Below, piece by piece: positions 21,945-32,549 of a DNA stretch of 64,000 nt; position 1 is the stretch's first letter; every line of letters starts with the position of its first letter. Source of the DNA: Eimeria necatrix (Eukaryota; Apicomplexa; Conoidasida; Eucoccidiorida; Eimeriidae). The notes under the pieces were generated by a model that saw only the letters and a program-made list of their open reading frames with translations, did not search any database and was not told where the DNA came from. Location of the stretch: positions 9,083 to 73,082 of the forward strand of contig NW_013654934.1 of assembly GCF_000499385.1 (NCBI RefSeq). The letters are read 5' to 3'. The position numbers were made by a program, and so were the translations under genes.

Positions 21945-24900
21945 ATGAGACCAGAAGCGGACCCCGCTTGCCCTCCCGTGGCACTGGGCATGGCGGACTG
22001 CGCTGTTTTTGTGTCTCCCCAAGGCGGCGTGTCGCTTGCCAGAAGCACCAGCAGTGGCAGCGCGCCGACTGGGCCTCACCAGCCTCTGCTGCACCTTACT
22101 GGGGACGTGTCTTGCTACAGAGAGGGGACACTGCATCGCCTGATTGCTGCGAGAAACATCCCGGGTGTCCGCCAGTGGCTGAGCAATCCGTTCTGCCGAG
22201 ATACAATCAACGACTTCAACCATGCAGGTCAGCTGCTGTTACTGTTGCTCTCCCCGCACGTTAGAGATGCAGGGCAGGCAATGACGAACACAGTTGTGAT
22301 TTAGTTTTTCGTGTTTTTGTACAGGTGAAACGCCCCTTCACGTGGCGCTGCATGTCTGCGAGCCGCGTATACTGTCGCTGCTCCTCAACCCGCCTCCCGT
22401 TCAGATGCCGCCGCAGTGCCTCTTGGCCTGCAGCAGCAGCAGCAGCGGCGGAGGAGGAGAGTGCGTGGGTGTAGCGCCGAGCGGGGAGGGAACTTCTGCC
22501 CACGGGGAGTGGGCTACTGATGCAGCGAATGCAGCAGCAGCAGCAGCAGCAGCAACTGTGGACTTCTCTCTCCCGCTTGACGATATCCCAGCCCTCCACA
22601 TTCTTGTTGGCAGGTCCTCCTTTGCTCACGTGCGGGCAGACGCTGCAGAGTGTCTGCGGCGGCTGCTGCATCACGTGGGGCTGCTGCACATGACCACTGG
22701 AGGCTCGCGTGTATGCAGCAGATGCACCTTCACAGCAACAAGCAGCAGGGGCAGAAGCATCAGCAGTGGCAACTGCCCTCCTAGGGTTGAGTGCGGTCTC
22801 CAGGAACTGGACTTGGATGCCACTGACGGGAGCGGGAAGACGGCCTTGCACGTTGCTGCTGCAGGAGGAGGGGCTGCTGCAGTCGAGCTGCTGCTGCACG
22901 CAGGAGCGGACCCGCTTATTGCGGACAAGAGGGGCCTTCTGCCGCTGCATGTGGCTGTCGACAGCCGCTCTGTTGGATGTCTGCTGCTGCTGCTGGCGCA
23001 CACTTTCCCGGAAGATTGCTTCTACTGGTGTGACAAGCTGGAGCAGCAGCAGCAGGACCGGTTGGTAGTCGGCAGCGCAGCTGAGGCAGCATCCGTGGGG
23101 GGATGTCCTGATGCCAGGGCACCAAAGAAGGTTGTGCTGCAGCGGGCTGAACGGAGGCCCTTGGTGCATTGTGCGACCAGCAGCAGTTTGGTGTACCGCA
23201 TAGCACGCCGGTGCGTGCGGCGCTGCTCTTTCCGCTGCCTGGCCGCGCTGTTATCTTACCCCTTAGTTGCTGCCTGCAGCAACAGGAGCGAGCCGTCAGC
23301 GGAGGCTCCTGAATCGGTTATGGCTCTGCAGCTGCTGCACGCGCAGCAGTTGCAGGAACTCGTCAGCCTCGCCCGCCGTAGTGGCTGCCTTCAGTTGTTT
23401 CTCTCAACTCTCTCTGAGTTGGTGGACGCTGAACCGTCTCACTCCGTCGCCGAGGCAGTTATCGCAGAGGCCACAGGGGGCCGGGGGCCCTTGCAGGGTC
23501 CCATTGCGTACGTACAGCAGCGTTGCAGTCGCAGTGGCCGGTGCTACCGCGTTCCGGAGGCTGCTGGGACCCTCTTGGCTACCCACGAGAGCTGCATGCA
23601 TCACTTGCCTTTGCCCGAGCCATCAGACTTCCCGGTTAAGAGGTTCAAGCTGATGCAGAGGTTCCCGGAGAACCCAAGCAGGCTTGAGGTGCGACACTGT
23701 GGTTCTCCGGGTTTAGAATTAGGTCTTTTTTGCTAGCCTCCATTCGCCGCCTATAGTTGTATCAGGAGAGCCAAGTGCATCTTTCCTATGCTGCATTGTT
23801 CACTGCTACGGACTGGCCTTGCAGGTGCTGGTGCATCCGTCCTCTGGGGTTCTGAAGGCTGCGGAGTTTCGTCACCTGGATTGGATTGATAACGCGGCTC
23901 CAGCCTCCTTGGCAGACATTCTTCGGGTTCACGATGTTAGCTATATATTCAAGCTTAAGCAGAAGTGAGCAATGGGTTTTGGTAGGGCGTCGACCCCTGC
24001 ACGCGCTGCTGCACAGACTGGCGGACCTAAGCTGTTGCTTTGTTGCGTCTTTTGCTTTTGCTTCCGAAGTTGCACCTGCGTGGTGACTCTCCCATGCTTT
24101 GTGTCTTTTTGGGCCTCAGAATCCGCAGCACCTTTGGTACGCGGTCAGTGAATAAGTCGTTCTCCGGCAGCAGCAGTAGCAGCAGTTATGGTGGGCCGAG
24201 TCCCGTGGATCAGTTTGCCTACTCATTTGCTGACGGAGACACTCCTGTGACAGCGCTCAGCTGGGAAGCAGCAACTAGTGCGGCCGGCACTGTTATTGCT
24301 GCAGTAGATGCCGTTTGCACTGGCGCCAAAGTGAACGCCTTCTGTGCGGGTGAGCGGCAGCTGCAGCAAGGGTAGCGTGTGCCGGCTGAGCGGCGGTATA
24401 CAGCAAGTGGCTACGCGATACTTCGTTGAGTGCTCGTCCGTGTTATTGATGAAGCTTGTGTTACTGCTCTAAACTGGAGTAGCAGCAGCAGCAGCTTGTT
24501 CTCTTCTGCTCCAGAATCTGCTGTCAAGTGTACGTCGGTTTTTCGCTGCAGTGCGGCCCCCAGGCCACCACTTGGGAAGCTGGGGAGCAGCGCAGACGGC
24601 CCCTTACGCCCTTACCGACGAGGATATCGCGTAAATCTTTTGCCAATTCCCTCACTTTTCTGCCTGTACATGGGTATATACGTGTGTATGGCGCATTCGT
24701 GTGTACTGTGCTGGCGCACCAGAAGCTGATGCATTTTTATGCATATTACATGTGTGAATAGTGTACGTGAACGTGCTTGGATTGAACCACGTGTGCATCC
24801 CCAATGTGTGCACCTGCACGCGCATCTGCACAATAGATGCGCGAGCGTGCATCATTGTATATGAATAGTAATGGGAGTGTGTAGCTAGGCCTCAGGACTC

Positions 24901-27808
24901 AGAAGCTGCTGTTCAGATTCGTGGGAGTCCTTCCTAGGGTTGTTGTACGTACTTTTGGAGTGGTGCCTGTTCACCACTTCGGGAGTGCATGGGCCGTGTG
25001 GTTTAGGGTTGCTGGCTAGACCTTGTGTGGCTTTGTGACTTCAGCGCTGGGAGTCAGGGTTTTTGCGTGCTAAATAATGTGGCAATTGGGGCTGCGTACG
25101 CTCGCTACAATTACGCACATAAAGGTTCGTTGGGACAGCGCACTCTTTTGGAGCTTAGAGATTGCGCACTATTGCTAGACTCAACAGTACACTGTAGAAC
25201 AGTTTAATTATTTTTAATTAGAAAAAGCCCCTTTGTTTCTTTTTGTGTGTAGTAGTTGCTGGTGTGAAGCATGCGGCTGTTGCTTTTGCCAATCGATTCT
25301 ACGGCTGCTGCTGATGCTGCGCCCAGGTATCCGGCGCATTGCTATTGTCGATTTCGATGCTCATCATGGAAACGGCACTGAACAAATCATGCGCAATGTC
25401 GGCCTTAAATTCAGAAAGCTGCAGGTGAATATAGAGGGCCGGAATCACTGGAAGCCCTGCGCCAGGCACTAGGTCCTATAGTGAAAAACAGCGACTATCA
25501 GTTTCGTTGCTGTCTTCGCTGTAGGAATTTCTGCTGTTGCTGACTGTACTGTTGTTCCGAGCTTTAATTGCGGTCCTATCTACGCACTTTAGTAGTGGCA
25601 GTTGAGAATTTGCTTCTTGGATATTCGTCCGTACGTACATCTGGCTTTTGGGGACGTGCCTGTTCATTGGATGTGGCTCAGGGGTTATCAGCGTTGCTGG
25701 CTGATGGAAGCTCGCCCGCGGCAGGACAGCGCACGCATCGGGAGGCACCCTGGGGACCTCCATCAGATTCATGGGAAGCGGAGGGGGCTCGAGCGCCGCC
25801 AGAGGACGGTGCAGCTCTCCAGGACGTTCCTGTTCAGCTCCCCATGTGGTTAGGATGGCGCGACGAGAACGACTCAGAGGAGTTGTTCTTTGCATCTATA
25901 CATGGTTAGTCATATGTTAGTCATATGAGGACGTTACTGGTCTGGTGTAGCAAAGCTGCTGCTGTCACGACCGCGTTGTGCTGCCTTCACGTATATCACT
26001 TGCAGCCTGAGCGTGCTTTTGCTTCCTGCAGCGTTCGACGGCAACTTCTACCCGGGTACGGGCGCGGATTGTGAGGATTTTGGTAAGTCTTCCTAAGTTT
26101 CCCTGGCTTGTTGGCTGTAGCTGCTCGTCCACGTTGAGTTGTGCCTGTTGGTTTGTGGGACGTCCTAGTATGGGAGTCGGGTTCGAATGCGGGGAACCAA
26201 TGGCTGGCTTTTGGTATTGCTGCAGGCGGCCCCACTATCCTGAACGTAACGATGCCTGTGCATGGGGCTTGCTCGACGCCTGTGGAGGGATCAGAAGGAG
26301 ATCCGTGCTGCCGGTGCGAGCGTTGCAGCGAACAAAGTTGCATTGGGCCGAAACCCCGTGGTGCTCATCTGGGTACTGCAGCGGCAGATGCTACCTGTGC
26401 TTCTGGGGATGAGGGTGGCTATCGGTGCCACTACTGCCGGCGACCTGGTTTGTCACCACGCTCCATCCGCAGTCGCTTGCTATTCAAGCATCGCGTTTTG
26501 AGTCGCTTGGAGGCATTTAGGCCCGACTTGATATTTCTGAGTGCGGGCTTTGACGGACACATCAAAGACCCTATTGGGGGTGAAGCCGTGGGGTGGACTG
26601 AGGATGACTTCCACTGGCTTACCATGCAGGTGCAGCGAGTGGCGCACCGGCACTGTAGAGGCCGCTGCATCAGCGTACTGGAAGGTGGCTACAACGTGAG
26701 GGGTGGGTCTATTTCCCCGCTGGCTCTCTGCGTGCGTGAACATGTGAGGGCCCTCGTCAAGGCGGCTCACATGCAGCAAGAGATTGACGCCCACATGCAA
26801 GCGCAGCAGGCTCATGCAGCAGCTGCAGAAGCTCACAGTCAGGTGCATGCGAAGACTGTAGCAGGCGTTCATCAGGAGGCCAGACGGTTAGCAGCGGGAG
26901 GTCTACAGAGTGTCGCTGGTAGCACCGGGGAGGAGCCGCATCAGGAGGGACGTGTCACTCCCACACCCCATCCGGAGGGTAGCGACCAGCTGGACCAGGA
27001 GGGCCCTTGGGCAGAACCGGACCTGTCAGACTACGGGAGCGACAGTGGCTTTTCGAGCTCAGAAGATGAGACAGATGCGTTCTTAGAGGAATGTGAAGCA
27101 CCAGATCGTGAGAGCGCAGTTACAGAAGAGGAAGCGGGGGAAAGCGGGCCTCCAGCAGCTCCAGTAGCACCAGGGAACCCATACGTCGCAACGTCGAGCC
27201 AACCTCCTTTCTGTGCGGGCGTTACTTCCCAGGGGCACACGGTGCAGCCAGCTGCCGTGCCTTTCATTGCCTCTTTTGAGGACGTTCCCCAGCATAGTTT
27301 TGGTCCCACTGTGGGGGCAGCCACCACGTATGTGCACCCGCCGGTGCCTGGGGACCCTTGTTGTAAAGAGCACGTGGTGAGGACCGTACTCCAGCCCACA
27401 GTAGCAGCAGCAGCAGCTGGGGCGGGGCAATGGGTCGGCCATGAAGACCAGCGCGTTTTTCACACTATTCAAGAAGGAATAACGAGCCCTTCAGCGATCT
27501 CCTCGCTCTCTGATGACACTGCAGCGGCCTGCAGCGGCCCTGACGCTGCTACCGGAACGGCCGCAGCTGCGCAACCAGCAGGAGGCTTTCTTGTGGGGGC
27601 TCCGTGTCTCACTGGCTCTGTGGTTCCGGCCGCAGCTACAGGGCCGCCCCCTTTGCCGCATCAGCAACCCAGCACTGTGTTGGCGACCTCCACAAGTGCC
27701 AGCGATGCTGAGGCATCGCCGCGTGTGGAGGAGCACGTAGCAGCAGAAGTGGGGGAGCCGTACAGCAAAGCCCAGAGGTTGCAGTTTCTCTGTGGGTTTC
27801 CAGGATAG
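21945..27808 (+). CDS. ankyrin-repeat histone deacetylase
   Basis: Ten exons by frame and GT-AG matching: 21945-22227, 22325-23688, 23825-23964, 24120-24349, 24552-24630, 25045-25124, 25327-25424, 25682-25904, 26032-26082, 26226-27808. Phases agree throughout, giving about 1376 residues. Residues about 62-330 hold ankyrin repeats (GETPLHVAL; GKTALHVAAAGGGAAAVELL). The deacetylase starts near residue 535 (RFPENPSRLE) and keeps its signature blocks: RPPGHH (about 674-679), GFCVLNNVAIGAA, VDFDAHHGNGT with zinc ligands D736 and H738, FYPGTG, SAGFD with D959, and LEGGYN with catalytic Y1005. It should therefore be active zinc-dependent lysine deacetylase, likely on histones in the nucleus. The C-terminal 340 residues are acidic low complexity. 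The start of exon 8 is uncertain (25691 also fits). Ankyrin-HDAC fusions are known in apicomplexans as I recall. Confidence 0.93.
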
Positions 27809-28845
27809 GTGATTATAAGTGTGGCGGATTTGGGTTTGGCCTTGGAAGAGCATGGTGGCCAGCGCTAATACTGGTCTAGGATGGCTGTGGAGATGCGCCT
27901 GCCGTACTTGCAGGGGTCTCTAGTGAGGCGGAGGAATTAGAATCCGTTTTTGAAGAGGGCAGGCCTACTTGCGGTGCCGGGGTCGTCTAGCGTGTATGCG
28001 TGCATACGGGATAGCCCCGGTACAGCTTGGCGCTGCCTTCGTGACCGCAGCTTGTTGTCTAGATGGTGAGAGTGTGGTTTAGTTGCCAGACTGCAGTCCA
28101 GCAGACAGAGGGGCTCCAGGGCCCAACGCGCTAACCAGAAGCAGCCAAGTGTATGTCCAGCCAGTAGGTGCGCAAGTGAGCTGGAGTGTGCGGCAGCGTC
28201 ATCTCATCGTCGTCTTCTTGCACAGCGCAGCGCCCGCCGCAGCTGTTTGTGCGCGGATGGGAGCTTTTGGGGCTGGAGGCGGTTCTATAGTGCACGCAAC
28301 TGGCCCCTTGCGTTGTGTCTGTAGTCTGCATCTCACTGGGAGAGCAGAAATTAGAATATAAAGGGGGTCAGTAAGAAGATGTGTGTCTATGGGCCCTCGA
28401 TGCGCGCAGCAGGAGCAGCGTTGCTGCTACCCCATCGCGTCCCGGCGATGGGGTAAGCACTGTCAGTCGTGCCCTCAGTTTGGTGCGTAGGAGCTGCGGC
28501 CGGCAGGTTTTGCTGTTGCCAAAGCTGCTGCGTTTCTTTTTGTGGTGGATTTTCGAAACCGAAGGCCTGCCAGAGGTGCATTTAAATGCGTGCATCGTTG
28601 TGTTAACGCTTATTGTCTAGGCTTTATCTATCCCTAGGGAGCATCGTTGTTCCAGGGTTCCAATGCAGGCGGATAGTTAACAGCAGTAGCAGCGCAACTA
28701 CGGCCACAGAGTCAGTTTGGCACAAGCGAACTACTAGGTGCCTGCTGCCGTTGTGGGCCAGCAGCTGCTTCCGTGTAGCTTCTGCTGCAACTTCCGTACG
28801 TAGCTCACGAGTACCCCAAGAGGTACTCGTAGATTAGCGGCACTT
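27809..28845. other. convergent intergenic region
   Basis: Lies between the 3' ends of the HDAC gene (+) and the DDRGK gene (-). It contains short CAG/CTG patches but no open frame with protein character. Both transcripts' 3' untranslated regions should be here. Confidence 0.5.
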
Positions 28846-28917
28846 CTACTCCTCAGCAGCTGCGAGCTCAATAAGCTTCATGGATGTACGCTGTTCCTCC
28901 TCTATCTTGGCCTTGTC
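28846..28917 (-). CDS. candidate alternative terminal exon of the DDRGK gene
   Basis: A minus-strand stretch of 23 codons and a TAG follows a good acceptor (GCGCAG at 28918-28923). It reads as a charged helix (DKAKIEEEQRTSMKLIELAA). A possible donor, GAG|GTGCTC, lies in the DDRGK terminal exon just before its stop (after ...LTPSDE). The junction is in phase and would swap the last five residues for this tail. The donor is not a strong consensus. Confidence 0.45.
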   Translation of the reverse strand, partial: DKAKIEEEQRTSMKLIELAAAEE

Positions 28918-29328
28918 CTGCGCATACAACCCATTCGCATTCAAAAAACATGGTGCGCGCAGTACTGAAAGCCTATCACGGGCTGGTGGGTGAACTCCGA
29001 CAGGCTCGGGCATGTGCTCTCCATACATATCCAGGACACCGAAGCCAGACAAAAGGCAAGCACTGGGGCAAGAGGCTGCAATGTGGCGGCTCCCCTTGCG
29101 CCGTGCAAACGGGAAATCGAGCTTTGAAGACGGTGTGAGCGGAAGTGGACTAAGAATGATGAATTCCTTGTAAAAAAACGCGGGACAATACAAACCTTGA
29201 ACATCAACGAATACAATGAACATGCAATAATGATGCACATCACATTTAAGCGGAAAATACGTATTGCAAAGCAACGCACATGGCAAGCACACATATCTGC
29301 TGAAGGCTAAGATACAGCGCTACGCTAG

Positions 29329-31246
29329 CTAGGTTTGACAGAGCACCTCGTCAGATGGGGTTAGGCGGATGATGCGGTTACAAATGGAGACAAGGTCCGT
29401 CTCCTTGCTGAAGCGGCCTTGGCTCTTTAGTGCCTCTGCCAACTTGTGCAACTCCTCTTTTGTCACACAAAGGAAACGCCCGCGGTCGTCCAACACTCCA
29501 CACAGTCGGCCCCCTTCCTGCAGGCATTCTATCCGTTTCACGCAATCCTGCAGCAGAACAACCACAAAGGCTGAACTCAGGTTTGCTGCAGTAGGCCGCC
29601 GTTGCTCTGCTGCATCGTTTGAGGCGGCAAATGGAAGGAAAAGGCGGGAAACGGGTTGAAAAAAACCGAGAAAGCACCTTCGTTTTAAGACCGAACTCCG
29701 CCGCTATTTCATCTAGCTCAACAGCTTTGCGCATTCGAATAAAACTCAAAAATTGCTCCAGTCGTTTGGCCTCTTCCTCCGGGGTGACGTGCAGCTCTCC
29801 CTCGGCCTCAACTTCAAACGTTTTCTGCAAAGTGTCCCAGAGAATGCATGTGAAAGCGCAAACAATGCATGCACGCATCAAGCAAGCTGCAATTTTGCGC
29901 GCTGTTACCACTCAAATAGGGGGAAATGGAGCTAATGCACTTGCACATTCCCTATGGAGGTATGGCCGCTGGCCTGTGACGCTGCTGTTTTGCAGTCCGT
30001 TTCCAAAAGTGAATACGGATGTGAGCGTATATCCCACGAGTTTGCAAGCACATGGACGCATACATACCTATACACTGCTGACCACGCCTAAAGCTTGGAC
30101 CTTAGGATTTGAAACATACTCTCCCTACACCTTTGGCGGGAAGCAAACCTCCAATTCGTCAGGCGCACTTTACAAACACTGCCTCACTGGCCTTGTGGCT
30201 GCGGCAATTCTACCGGCCCCACTCAGTTCAGAGTCTTATGTAGTGCATCCTAGCCCTAGAGCTAGATCTCGCGTGCCTTACCTTCCATTCTTCGTATTCC
30301 TCCTGTTCTTTTTTTCGCTTTTCTTCAGCTAATCGTTCCTCTTCAGCTTCGCGTTCAGCTCGCAGCCTGTCTCTCTCAGCCTGAAAATAAGAAGCGCCAA
30401 AAATCAGCAGGTAGTCCTACTGCAGCAGGGCGCACCCAACTGACTATTCGTCATTAAAGGGGATCAGGTTCTCCACGCTCCGTCGACAATCTAGCAAGAG
30501 CTGAAGGTCTGTAGAGGAAGCCGGTCATGGAGGCAGAGCCCTCGGGCAGGCACCTGTGAGGGGCAATGAAGCTTCTGAGACAGCGTTTACGCGTGCAACC
30601 ATAGCGAACAGTACCTGACGCTTCCTGTATGCCTCCTGCTTTGCCTGCTTGTTAGACATATGTGCCGCGCCCTCATGATCCGACTCTGATGCAGCTTCGG
30701 CAGCAGCAGCAGCGGCTGCAGCTGCTGCCGCCAGAGCTGCGGCTTCTCCCTGCTGCCGCCTTTGCTCGCGACGCTGCTCCCGCTCTTCCTTTTTCTTCTG
30801 AGCCGCTTGAAGGTCTGTACTGGTGGCGTATGTGGAGCTCCGGGCTGCGGAGGCTCCTGCGCCCCCGGCCATGAGTTCCTCCAAAGCCGACCGGTCTACA
30901 TTCCGCCTGCGGGCTTCGCCAGTCCGCGACTGCGGCCTGCAATACGCACAAAATACAGGACCCTAGGCCGCTGCCCTTGACTGCTAGGGATCAAGCTGCC
31001 GGCGGCAGAGCCTTAGTTAAACGCAACGCGCTTCACTCATGCAAAAGGTATACTTATATTGAGCCCTTGAGCACCAGCCCGTCGAGACATTCTGACGGAA
31101 CAGGCGCAGTGCTTGTCTCCGCAGAATGAAAGCTTAGCTCACGAGCTTGATGTTGAGCTGTAAAAACGGTCCTTGAAGAAGTAGAAGGCGCCCGCAATCG
31201 CGACACAAGCAAGTCCAATGGCAACGGCCACTGCCGATGTGTCCAT
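29329..31246 (-). CDS. DDRGK1: DDRGK-domain protein (UFBP1/DDRGK1-like, UFMylation)
   Basis: Five exons on the minus strand: 31246-31143, 30936-30615, 30380-30282, 29824-29678, 29547-29329. All are GT-AG with matching phases, giving 296 residues, close to the family's usual size. An N-terminal membrane anchor (residues about 4-24) precedes a long charged, Ala/Glu/Arg-rich coiled coil (about 40-175) and the winged-helix DDRGK domain. The signature reads DDRG (244-247) followed by R rather than K, then the conserved T-x-EEL helix. In animals and plants this protein sits on the ER membrane and works with UFL1 as substrate adaptor for UFM1 conjugation. The same role here is inference. The frame stays open upstream of the chosen ATG to 31558, so a longer N-terminus is possible. 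It is divergent from the gene at 32550. Confidence 0.92.
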
Positions 31247-32110
31247 AATGCCCACAGCTTCTTCCTCACGGTGATGGCGCTGCTGTTGTGTCGCCTCAGA
31301 CAGCATAAAAGAGCTCGAGACGGTCAAAAGCGCTGTGGCGACCCCGCATCGCAGCCCCTTTGATGTGTACTGGACCAGCTTCTGAGGGCTGAGGGGCACG
31401 TGGGGCTTCTGAGGTCCCATCATGGCGCAGTAAGGGACCGAAAGACGTTTAAACACGGACGAAAGACAATAACGATTACCGCAGCTTCCCATCTGCCTGA
31501 CGCAGGGGAACTGTGGTGATCTGTCGTCGTGTGACAGAAGGGAGGGTCTACGCTGCACGAACTCGCGTAGACGTCGCCATTATAGAAATCAAAGTAGGGA
31601 CACAGATGTGCGGAGCCTGACGCTAATGTGAGGAATAGAATGGGATGCAGTGCAATTAGAGTAAGAGATTAGTACGCCACAGCAGAATCCATGGGATGTC
31701 TTCGTGAACCGCCGCCTAGGCGTGCACAAGCAAAGAATGAGCCCAAAGCCCGACACTTTCTAATAATTATTACGGAATATAATGTTAAGTAAGACTTGCA
31801 TGGGTGGAGAAGAAGAAATGGTGACGTTTTAATTCTTTTAATGCATGAATAGGACGTTTGCTGAGCAAGCGCTGCAGGCCCGAGCTCAAATGAGCCCCGT
31901 AAATGACAAGCTCCCGCATGCACGGAGATCCGATGCGTGAATTATATTTGAACTTCCATCGCGATGTTGGCGAATAATGGCTGTCAAATTTTTAATCTGA
32001 ATATGTGCTTTCGCCGCTCTCTTGGCTAGCCCATCACGAGCAGCAACTGTGCAGGTGCATGTATAAGCCTACAATACAGTTATGTGTGGAGACACGGGGT
32101 GTTCAGAAAC
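31247..32110. other. intergenic, promoter side of the DDRGK gene
   Basis: The upstream flank of the minus-strand DDRGK gene. An in-frame extension runs to 31558 but looks like leader sequence. The rest is AT-richer, with poly-T/A runs near 31740-31850 and no domain-bearing frame. Confidence 0.45.
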
Positions 32111-32358
32111 AAATTTGCCTCAACAGTTCTGTGTTTCGATATTCTTATATTCATGGACCTGCGGCTTTGCCACAGTTTGACTGCATGTGCTACCTTTGGA
32201 CCGTCAGATTACAGCCGCCCCAGTAGAGGGCAACAACTTTGCCTCAACAGTTCTGTGTTTCGATATTCTTATATTCACGGACCTGCGGCTTTGCCACAAT
32301 TTGACTGCATGTGCTACCTTTGGACCGTCAGATTACAGCCGCCCCAGTAGAAGGCAAC
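32111..32358. repeat. tandem duplication of a 124-bp unit
   Basis: Two almost identical copies, offset by exactly 124 bases (GCCTCAACAG at 32117 and 32241), with only a handful of differences. 124 is not a multiple of three, so no reading frame is preserved. It sits between divergent genes, about 200 bases upstream of the ATG at 32550. Confidence 0.93.
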
Positions 32359-32549
32359 CTTAGAAATGAACCACCGAGCCTGCGTCTTCCCGCCTTTGGT
32401 AACGTCATTTTCAAGCGAGCAACAGAAGTTTTAGGTGGCATTTCTTGCCACTTAATCAGCATATCCCATATGCAGCTTTCCTCTGGTGAGGTCCGCTGCT
32501 GCTTCGGGAGTGGCGTGGACAGAGCAGAGCTTCTGTGAGCTAGGACACA

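Noticed and set aside
22261..23169. Long minus-strand open frame opposite the ankyrin-HDAC exon 2
   Set aside because: Its residues are the C/S/A/Q output of the complementary triplet arrays. The plus strand has a domain-bearing spliced gene.
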